The notes under the pieces: model-generated
Database searches by the model: none
The model's input: only the letters and a program-made list of their open reading frames with translations
What the model was told of the DNA's origin: nothing
Program-made: the position numbers and the translations under genes
DNA from: Amylibacter sp.
GTDB taxonomy: Bacteria > Pseudomonadota > Alphaproteobacteria > Rhodobacterales > Rhodobacteraceae
NCBI GenBank assembly: GCA_021775355.1
Contig: JAJFHZ010000030.1
Location: forward strand, 1-64,000
Length of the DNA stretch: 64,000 nucleotides
Direction: 5' to 3'
In this document: positions 44,805-52,271 of the stretch, in pieces
How the letters are laid out: each line of letters starts with the position of its first letter
How positions within the stretch are numbered: position 1 is the first letter of the stretch

Positions 44805-45983
44805 ATGCCTGAAATCACCCAGATGTCATTGCAATCGCTTCACCAGATGATGGTAAGTTTTCGCCGTGATTTACACCGGCATCCTGAACTTGGCTTTGAA
44901 GAGACCCGTACAGCAAGCAAGATTGCCGATGCGCTGCGCAGTTTTGGTATTGAAGTGCATGAAGGTATCGGTGGTACTGGTATTGTCGGGGTTTTGCGCA
45001 ATGGTGGGGGCAATCGTACTGTCATGTTGCGCGCGGACATGGATGCCTTGCCTATTACTGAAACCAGTACGCATGACTATAAATCCAAAATCCTGGGTAA
45101 GATGCACGCCTGTGGTCATGACGGGCACACAACCATGTTGCTGGGCGCGGCCAAGTATCTGGCTGAAAACCTGCCCTTCACCGGGACAGTAATTTTTCTG
45201 TTTCAACCGAATGAGGAACACGGGCTGGGGGCAAAAGCGATGCTGGAAGACGGTTTGGTATCCCAATTTCAGCCGGATGAAGTTTATGGAATACATAATC
45301 TGCCCGGTGCGCCACTGGGCGAGTTTTCAACCCGCACGGGTACAATATGTGCAAGCGAAAGCCTGTTTGAATTCGAGATATTTGGCCAAGGTGGTCACGC
45401 CTCTATGCCGCAGGTCGGGGTTGATGCAATTCTGGTTGGCGCTGAACTGGTTCAAGCGTTGCAAAATATTGTGGCACGCAAGCTTGCCCCTTCAACGGGC
45501 GCGGTTGTTTCTGTGACGGAATTTATCACAGACGGGCAACGTAATGTTTTGCCGGGGCATGCGGTTTTGAAAGGGGATACACGGTCGTTTACATCCCAAG
45601 ACCGCACGGAAATAGAACGCCTTATGCGCCAGATTGCAAACGGTATTGCTATTGCCCATGATGTAAAGATTGAGGTGCGGTTTAAGACGGAGTTTATGGA
45701 AACCGTTAATACCGAGGAGCAGGCGAAAGCTGCGATGCAGGCGGCCAGTGGTATTTCTGGTCTGGTGATACCAAATCGCAAGCCCATGTCATTTTCAGAA
45801 GATTTTGGGTGCTTGAGCAATGAAATCCCAGGCTGTTTTTTATTGATGGGGAATGGCACTGAATACCCACATAACCAACCGTTGCACGCTTCGGACTACG
45901 AATTTAACGAAGACGCCCTGACATTTGGTGCGGCCTTTTGGGCGCGGCTTGTTTCAGAACGCTTACCACAAAAGGATAAATGA
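44805..45983 (+). CDS. M20 family amidohydrolase, operon partner of diaminopropionate lyase
   Basis: Dinuclear-metal hydrolase of the aminoacylase/hippuricase group. The 392-residue product has HRHPELGFEETRTA (25-38), MDALPI, the metal-binding HACGHDGHTTML (about 103-114), FQPNEEHGLGAKAML and the late SEDFGCL. All ligands are intact. Its stop codon is directly followed by the ATG of the lyase gene, so the products are made together. This resembles the ygeY-ygeX pairing in E. coli. A plausible task is to remove an N-acyl group before the lyase acts, but this is inference. Confidence 0.9.
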   Translation: MPEITQMSLQSLHQMMVSFRRDLHRHPELGFEETRTASKIADALRSFGIEVHEGIGGTGIVGVLRNGGGNRTVMLRADMDALPITETSTHDYKSKILGKMHACGHDGHTTMLLGAAKYLAENLPFTGTVIFLFQPNEEHGLGAKAMLEDGLVSQFQPDEVYGIHNLPGAPLGEFSTRTGTICASESLFEFEIFGQGGHASMPQVGVDAILVGAELVQALQNIVARKLAPSTGAVVSVTEFITDGQRNVLPGHAVLKGDTRSFTSQDRTEIERLMRQIANGIAIAHDVKIEVRFKTEFMETVNTEEQAKAAMQAASGISGLVIPNRKPMSFSEDFGCLSNEIPGCFLLMGNGTEYPHNQPLHASDYEFNEDALTFGAAFWARLVSERLPQKDK

Positions 45984-47165
45984 ATGTTTGAAGATTTTAC
46001 TGCCGCCAAGATAGCATATACACCGATGGAAAAAGCCGTTGGGAAAGCGCATCAAGCAACTATCAGTTCCAGTGATTTCGCCGCGGCAATGGCAGAAATT
46101 ACCGCATGGGATGGATATGCGCAAACACCGCTATACCATCTGACTGACTTGGCTAAATCACTGAAATTGAATAATATTATATATAAAGATGAAGGCCCGC
46201 GTTTTGGATTGGGTAGTTTCAAGGCCCTTGGTGGGGCTTATGCAGGGTTGCGTATTTTGCAGCGCGAACTGGGTGCGCGTTTGGGCCGCCCCGTGACGAT
46301 GGCTGATATTCGAGCGGGTGCTTACGCGGATGATGTCGCAAAGATCACGCTGGCGTCAGCCACAGACGGTAATCATGGGCGATCATTGGCTTGGGGGGCC
46401 GGTCGGTTCGGTGCGCCTTGCCAGATTTATATTCACCGCGATGTCAGTGAAGGCCGCGCGCAGGCGATGCGTGATCTGGGGGCAATCGTGAACCGTATTG
46501 ACGGGGATTATGATGCGTCAGTTGATCAGGTGCGCCGTGATGCGGATGCCAATGGCTGGTTTGTTGTGTCGGATACGTCGTGGGAAGGATATACCCAGCC
46601 GCCGACCGATGTGATGGCGGGTTACGGAGTTATGGTGCATGAGATTGTGCAGGATTTGGTGGAACCGCCCACACATGTATTTTTGCAAGGTGGTGTTGGT
46701 GGGCTGGCTGCTGCCGTGGCCGCAGGACTGCGCCAACATTGGGGCGACACGTCCCCGCGTGTGGTTGTAGTTGAACCGGAACTGGCCGCATGCCTGTATG
46801 AAAGTGCAAAAGCCGGTACACCTACGAACGTGACCATTGAAGAAGAGACCCTGATGGCGGGCCTGTCTTGTGGTGAGCCGTCACCGCTTGCATGGGGGAT
46901 TTTACGTGAAGAGGCCCAAGATTTTCTGACTATCCCCGAAAGTCTTGTGGCCCCTGCCATGCGTTTGGCGGGCCGCCCTGTGGGGGGTGACCCAAGTATT
47001 GTTGCGGGCGAGTCTGCTGTGGCGGGGTTTGCCGCTGTGATTGCTGCGGCAAGTCAGGATAGGTTGCGTGAAGCGCTGGGCCTGAATGCAGATGCACGCG
47101 TGTTGGTGATTGGTTCGGAAGGGGCAACTGACCCTGTGATTTATGATCAGTTAATGGCAGGTTAA
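45984..47165 (+). CDS. dpaL: Diaminopropionate ammonia-lyase
   Basis: PLP enzyme that turns 2,3-diaminopropionate into pyruvate and two ammonia. The 393-residue product shows YKDEGPRFGLGSFKALGG (PLP lysine Lys80), close to the family's FGLNAFK motif, the ATDGNHGRSLAWGA segment, QGGVGGLAAAV phosphate-binding glycines and AGLSCGEPSPLAW. The C-terminal GSEGATDP is also typical. It starts immediately after the M20 stop. It would yield ammonia and carbon from this unusual amino acid. Confidence 0.9.
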   Translation: MFEDFTAAKIAYTPMEKAVGKAHQATISSSDFAAAMAEITAWDGYAQTPLYHLTDLAKSLKLNNIIYKDEGPRFGLGSFKALGGAYAGLRILQRELGARLGRPVTMADIRAGAYADDVAKITLASATDGNHGRSLAWGAGRFGAPCQIYIHRDVSEGRAQAMRDLGAIVNRIDGDYDASVDQVRRDADANGWFVVSDTSWEGYTQPPTDVMAGYGVMVHEIVQDLVEPPTHVFLQGGVGGLAAAVAAGLRQHWGDTSPRVVVVEPELAACLYESAKAGTPTNVTIEEETLMAGLSCGEPSPLAWGILREEAQDFLTIPESLVAPAMRLAGRPVGGDPSIVAGESAVAGFAAVIAAASQDRLREALGLNADARVLVIGSEGATDPVIYDQLMAG

Positions 47166-47175
47166 AACCAACGGA

Positions 47176-48828
47176 TTATTCCGCCGGTAGTTTGAATTCC
47201 GTTGCTTCCGCACGGCTAAGCTGTTCACCCTGTTTGCGCTTTAATAACACGTCGCGGGCGCGGGCATAGATGTCGTCTTGCCAGAAGATCAGGCAGCCGT
47301 TGCAGCCTTTGCCGCAGCAGCCCTCGGTACCGATGCGATTGGTTTTGAAACGACGTTCTTCACCGCCTTCACCAATGCTTTCCACCAGTTCATCACGGCG
47401 GCGCGTGTAGGCGGCATTGTTTCCCTTACCGGTAATTTCCAGACCCTGAGTCAGCTTGTCAAACCTGATACGTTTCCATTGCTCATCCGTCAGGGGGCGC
47501 TCTTTGCGCATCACGCTGTATGCAGGGAAACGTTCGCGAAGATCATCAATGTCTTCGTGATCAAATAATGTGAAAGGCAGGCGGATGGTGGTTTTTGTAC
47601 CACCGTTGATTACATCCAAGCGTTGGCCGTTATCGGCACGTTCAAAGTCATAAACCCGCAGCAAAATTGTATCGCGTGATATGGGCGAGATAAATTCCAG
47701 CACGTCACCCGCTTCAAGCTTGTTTTTAACCTCAACCAGAAAAGCATCATCGGTTACGTCTGTAACCACGCCTGCATATTCCCATTGGGCGATTGAAGCG
47801 GTGTGTTCGTAATCATGCGCATAATTGGTCAACCGGCCTTCGTGAAAGGCCATGGTATAGCCGCGATTACCGACCGTTTCCAGTTCACGCATATAGGGTT
47901 TCGGATCCCAGTTTTCAGGGTCGGCATAATAATCATCTATTGCCATGCGGTAGGCGCGGGCCACAATGGCGCAGTAATATTCGGATTTTCCACGGCCTTC
48001 TACCTTTAGGCTATCCACGCCAATGCGCAAATAATCATCCAGTTTCGGCATCAGGCACAGGTCTTTGGAATTCAGGATGTAAGAGCCGCGCGCGTCTTCC
48101 TCTATCGGCATCAAATCACCCGGGCGGCAGCCCTCTTCGAGCAGGAACTCGAACATATCGGCGTTTTCATCCGTGATGTTCAGGTCTTGCACAGTGCCGT
48201 CTTTCATGCGCATCCGGAAGGTGTAATTCCAGCGGCATGAATTTGCGCAATTACCCTGATTGGCCCCACGTTCAGCCATGAAATTGGACAGCAAACAGCG
48301 GCCCGAATAGGTCATGCACATGGCCCCGTGCACAAATGCTTCCAACTTGATGTCAGGGCATTTTTCACGGATTTCGACCAGTTCCGGGTAGGAAACCTCA
48401 CGCGCCAAAACACATAGATCAGCCCCTTGGTCTTGCCAAAACTTTACTGACAACCATGAACAGATATTGCTTTGGGTCGAAACATGCAGTGACAATTCAG
48501 GGGCGCGTTCCTTGACGTATTGAAATACGCCGGGGTCAGCAATGATTAACCCGTCGGGCCTCACGCGGCGCACCGTATCGATATATTCGTCCAGTTTGGG
48601 GATGTCTTTGTTATGGGAAAACAGGTTCAGCGTAAGATAGGCACGCCGCCCGTGTTGATGACAAAACTCAACGCCTTCAATTACCTCTTCCAGCGAAAAC
48701 TGCGATTTGGTGCGCAAAGACATATCGGGTGTGCCCAAATACACCGCATCGGCCCCGTAAAGGATCGCCATTTTAAGTTTACGCAGGTTGCCCGCAGGCA
48801 TCAGTAGTTCGGAACGGTGTTGGGTCAT
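47176..48828 (-). CDS. Peptidase U32-family RNA-modification protein
   Basis: Member of the U32 family; characterised relatives TrhP (YegQ) and RlhA (YdcP) take part in hydroxylation of tRNA or 23S rRNA rather than proteolysis. The 550-residue product has the U32 core with GADAVYLG (25-32), LHVSTQSN and four cysteines at 171, 178, 194 and 198 (HGAMCMTYSGRCLLSN and CANSC) suited to an iron-sulfur cluster. The C-terminal part contains a further cysteine-rich motif GCCGKGCNGC near residue 505. Which RNA is modified is not determined by sequence. Confidence 0.85.
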   Translation of the reverse strand: MTQHRSELLMPAGNLRKLKMAILYGADAVYLGTPDMSLRTKSQFSLEEVIEGVEFCHQHGRRAYLTLNLFSHNKDIPKLDEYIDTVRRVRPDGLIIADPGVFQYVKERAPELSLHVSTQSNICSWLSVKFWQDQGADLCVLAREVSYPELVEIREKCPDIKLEAFVHGAMCMTYSGRCLLSNFMAERGANQGNCANSCRWNYTFRMRMKDGTVQDLNITDENADMFEFLLEEGCRPGDLMPIEEDARGSYILNSKDLCLMPKLDDYLRIGVDSLKVEGRGKSEYYCAIVARAYRMAIDDYYADPENWDPKPYMRELETVGNRGYTMAFHEGRLTNYAHDYEHTASIAQWEYAGVVTDVTDDAFLVEVKNKLEAGDVLEFISPISRDTILLRVYDFERADNGQRLDVINGGTKTTIRLPFTLFDHEDIDDLRERFPAYSVMRKERPLTDEQWKRIRFDKLTQGLEITGKGNNAAYTRRRDELVESIGEGGEERRFKTNRIGTEGCCGKGCNGCLIFWQDDIYARARDVLLKRKQGEQLSRAEATEFKLPAE

Positions 48829-48927
48829 ACCGGAAGCCTTGTATCGAATGGATATTGACGGTGTGATATAGGGTTATGTTCCAGAATTGCAATATCAGGC
48901 GGGTTTTCGGGCAGGCTTATTGGAAGT

Positions 48928-49950
48928 TTATCGACTACGCACAAACCCGACAATATCATACGCCTCAGCCAAGATAGGTTCGGCGATCTCTGCCGCGCGG
49001 TTGGCACCATCGCCTAAAATACGGTCGATCTCGGATACATCCCCCATCAGGCGGCGCATCTCATCTGCGATTGGTGACAAATGTGCAACGGCAAGGTCTG
49101 CCAGCAGAGGTTTGAATTGGCCGAATTGTTGGCCCGCGACCTGCGTGATTACATCGGCAGGAGTTTGGCCTGAAATACCCGCATAGATGTTGATCAGATT
49201 ACGGGCTTCGGGTCGGTCTGCCAGATCATCCAGATTATCGGGCAAGGGTTCCGGATCTGTCTTTGCCTTGCGGATTTTCTTGGCAATGGTGTCTGCGTCA
49301 TCCATCATGTTAATGCGGCTTAAATCACTTGGGTCGGATTTCGACATTTTTTTGGTTCCGTCACGCAGGGACATCACACGGGTGCCGGCCCCGTCGATGA
49401 TCGGTTCTGGCTCGGGGAAGAAATCTACCTTGAAATCGTGATTGAACTTTGCGGCGATGTCGCGGGTCAGTTCCACATGCTGTTTCTGGTCTTCGCCCAC
49501 AGGGATATGGGTGGCTTTATAGGCTAGAATATCGGCGGCCATCAGCGATGGGTAGGCATAAAGGCCCAGCGACATTTTTTCGGCGTTTTTGCCAGCTTTG
49601 TCTTTGAACTGGGTCATGCGGTTCATCCAGCCAAGGCGTGTAACGCAGTTTAGCACCCAGCCAAGTTGGGCGTGGGCCGGTACTTGGCTTTGATTGAACA
49701 GGATGGATTTTTGCGGATCAAGGCCACAGGCAAGATAGGCGGCAGCCAATTCACGTGTGTGGCGGCGTAAATCAGTTGGGTCTTGCCAGACGGTAATGGC
49801 GTGTAGATCGACCATGCAATAGATGGTTTCAATACCGGAATTTTGCATTTCCACGAAACGGCGCACAGCACCCAGATAATTGCCTAGGGTCAGGTTGCCC
49901 GATGGCTGAATTCCCGAAAATACGCGCGGCGTGAATGGTGTATCTGTCAT
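48928..49950 (-). CDS. trpS: Tryptophan-tRNA ligase
   Basis: Charges tRNA-Trp. The 340-residue class I synthetase has the HIGH-type motif [12 protein letters not shown] near residue 16, the specificity segment [25 protein letters not shown] and KKMSKSDPS. It lies alone on the minus strand, divergent from the rhomboid-like gene, with a 72-base gap containing CCCTGT/ACAGGG repeats. Confidence 0.96.
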   Translation of the reverse strand: MTDTPFTPRVFSGIQPSGNLTLGNYLGAVRRFVEMQNSGIETIYCMVDLHAITVWQDPTDLRRHTRELAAAYLACGLDPQKSILFNQSQVPAHAQLGWVLNCVTRLGWMNRMTQFKDKAGKNAEKMSLGLYAYPSLMAADILAYKATHIPVGEDQKQHVELTRDIAAKFNHDFKVDFFPEPEPIIDGAGTRVMSLRDGTKKMSKSDPSDLSRINMMDDADTIAKKIRKAKTDPEPLPDNLDDLADRPEARNLINIYAGISGQTPADVITQVAGQQFGQFKPLLADLAVAHLSPIADEMRRLMGDVSEIDRILGDGANRAAEIAEPILAEAYDIVGFVRSR

Positions 49951-50022
49951 AGCAATCTATCCCTGTCTGGATTACACAGGGCTTATCGCGTTAAGCACGC
50001 GTGACGTCAACTAGGGTCTGAT

Positions 50023-50721
50023 ATGTATGATGATGATTTAAACGCGCCGCCCCTGAATCCGTTGCCTACTGTGGTGATATTGCTTGCCTGTCTGGTTGGC
50101 GGTGTGGAACTGGTGTTTCAAGCAGCGGAAGCAGGGTTTATCGGCGGGGTTGAAGGCATTGGCTGGCGCTTAAACGCGGTGCAAAACTTTGCCTTTAGCG
50201 ACAGGATTTTTGACTGGATGCGTGAAACGGGCCAGTATTCAGGCCAGAATATACTGCGGTTTTTCAGTTATGTTTTTATCCATCAATCGATGGTCCATGC
50301 GATCTTTGCCTTGGTGTTTGTTTTGGCTTTAGGTAAATTTGTTGCCGAGATTATGCACCCGATCGCTGTTTTGGCGATATTCTTTGCCAGTGCGGCCGTT
50401 GGGGCAGCGATCTATTCGATTGCTTTGGATGAACAATTTGCCTTGATCGGGGCGTATCCTGCGATTTACGGTTTGATTGGGGCCTTTACATGGTTGCGTT
50501 TCAGTGCGCTGCAGGACGAAGGTGAAAGTGGATTGCAGGCCTTTAACCTGATCATCTTTTTCATGGTGATCGCCTTGATTTACAAGTTTCTGTTTGGTGG
50601 TACAAATGACTGGTTGGCGGAACTTATCGGGTTTTGTGTAGGGTTTTCCCTTGCCGTTGCTTTGGGTCCCGACGGAAAACTGCGATTGCAAAAGATACTG
50701 AAGCTTGCGCGCCGACGTTAA
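50023..50721 (+). CDS. Rhomboid-fold protein lacking the catalytic dyad
   Basis: Six-helix membrane protein of the rhomboid superfamily, but probably not a protease. In the 232-residue product the active-site motif that should read GxSG is GAYPAIYG (143-150), without serine, and the histidine of the last helix is replaced by Glu200 in LAELIGFCVGF. The HxxxN helix motif appears as HQSMVHAIF (87-95) without Asn. Membrane topology and the conserved glycines remain. It may bind or chaperone membrane clients, as inactive rhomboids do in eukaryotes. From memory this form is shared by Rhodobacteraceae, so it is not decay of one gene. Confidence 0.8.
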   Translation: MYDDDLNAPPLNPLPTVVILLACLVGGVELVFQAAEAGFIGGVEGIGWRLNAVQNFAFSDRIFDWMRETGQYSGQNILRFFSYVFIHQSMVHAIFALVFVLALGKFVAEIMHPIAVLAIFFASAAVGAAIYSIALDEQFALIGAYPAIYGLIGAFTWLRFSALQDEGESGLQAFNLIIFFMVIALIYKFLFGGTNDWLAELIGFCVGFSLAVALGPDGKLRLQKILKLARRR

Positions 50722-52271
50722 GCGCGTTTGACCATAGCCCTGATCTCTTTAAGTGAATAGGCCTTTAGGCCAAGCAGCGCGATGCCGTAGGTCGCGGCGC
50801 CGGATATAACCAAAGCGAGCAGTGCCATGTAGCGCAGACCTTTTGTATAAAGTGCATCGCCTAAAAACTGTTGGGTCAGAATGACAATTAGTCCCATGAT
50901 TGCAGAGGCCAGAATGATTTTCGGGACGGTTTTGAAAAAACGTGTGTCAAACTTGGCGGCTTCGCCCATGTTTCGGGTGCCAAGCCAAAGCATGCACGTC
51001 ATGCCCCATGCCGAAATTGTGACGGCAATGGCGGCGGACAGGTAGCCAACTTTGTACGATAGGCCAATAGCGACGACAAGGTTCACGAACATGGCAACCA
51101 CGGCATAATAGAAAGGTGTTTTGGTGTCTTCGCGGGCGAAATAAAGTGGCTGGATGACTTTTTGAAACACGAATGCGGGCAGGCCAAGGCTGTAAATTGC
51201 TAACGCAGTGGCGGTTGATGCGGCATCGTTTTCATTGAACGCACCGCGTTGAAATAAGACCGAGATCAGCGGTGTTGCCGCAATGAATAGGGCGACAGCG
51301 GACGGAATGGTCAGGGCTAGCGCAAATTCGGCGGCGCGATTGAAGGCGTAGCGGCCGCCATCCACATCATCAGCGCGGATTTTGCGGGATAAATCGGGTA
51401 AAAGGACAACACCTATGGCAATGCCGACAACGCCCAATGGCAATTGGTATAGTCTGTCGGCCACGGCCAGCCATTGGATCGCCCCGTCAAAGTAGCTGGC
51501 AACCTGACGGCCCACTAGCAGGTTGATCTGTATTACACCACCTGCAAGGGCGGCGGGGGTGGCGATGATCGCAAGGCGTTTTAGTTCCGGCGTCATCTTT
51601 GGTAGGCGTGGAACCAGACGCAATCCGGCTTTGTCAGCGGCATACCACACGAGGGCCATCTGGGCGATACCTGCGACAGGAATAGACCAGATCAAAGCAT
51701 TGCCGACATCAAGGTTCATGTAATATGCGCTCGCCATTGCGGAAACGACGATGATATTCAGTAACACCGGGGCAGCGGCAGCGGCAGCAAAACGGCCGCT
51801 GGCGTTCAACACACCACTTAACAGGGCGGCCAGTGATATGAACAGGATGTAAGGAAAACAGATGCGGGCAAAATCGATGGTCGTATCAAACCGCGCGTCA
51901 CCAACAAACCCGCTGGCCATAGCCCAAACAAACCACGGCATGAATATTTGCGCAATGAGTGTGAGCACAATCAGGATAGAGGCAAGCCCCGCGAATGCAT
52001 CCTGTGCAAATTCCTGGGCGCCCTCATTGGCTTCCAGTTTCTTGGAAAACATTGGCACAAAGGCCATGTTGAAAGCACCTTCTGCAAAGAAGCGACGGAA
52101 CATGTTGGGCAGGGCAAAGGCCACTTGAAACGCTTCTGCAATCGGGCCGGAGCCGAAGAAGGCCGCAATCAGGATGTCGCGTACGAAACCTGCGATGCGG
52201 CTAAGAAGTGTCCAGATGCCAACCGTAAAAAAAGCAGAAACCAGTTTGATTTTCTTGGGCGGCTTATTCAC
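50718..52271 (-). CDS. murJ: Lipid II flippase MurJ (MviN)
   Basis: Flips lipid II across the inner membrane for peptidoglycan synthesis. The 517-residue product has about 14 hydrophobic segments and family features including LSRIAGFVRDILIAAFFG, NMFRRFFAEGAFNMAFVPMF and FFAREDTKTP-like YFAREDTKTPFYYAVV. Its start overlaps the glnD stop by 4 bases; its 3' end overlaps the convergent rhomboid-like gene by 4 bases. Confidence 0.95.
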   Translation of the reverse strand: MNKPPKKIKLVSAFFTVGIWTLLSRIAGFVRDILIAAFFGSGPIAEAFQVAFALPNMFRRFFAEGAFNMAFVPMFSKKLEANEGAQEFAQDAFAGLASILIVLTLIAQIFMPWFVWAMASGFVGDARFDTTIDFARICFPYILFISLAALLSGVLNASGRFAAAAAAPVLLNIIVVSAMASAYYMNLDVGNALIWSIPVAGIAQMALVWYAADKAGLRLVPRLPKMTPELKRLAIIATPAALAGGVIQINLLVGRQVASYFDGAIQWLAVADRLYQLPLGVVGIAIGVVLLPDLSRKIRADDVDGGRYAFNRAAEFALALTIPSAVALFIAATPLISVLFQRGAFNENDAASTATALAIYSLGLPAFVFQKVIQPLYFAREDTKTPFYYAVVAMFVNLVVAIGLSYKVGYLSAAIAVTISAWGMTCMLWLGTRNMGEAAKFDTRFFKTVPKIILASAIMGLIVILTQQFLGDALYTKGLRYMALLALVISGAATYGIALLGLKAYSLKEIRAMVKRA

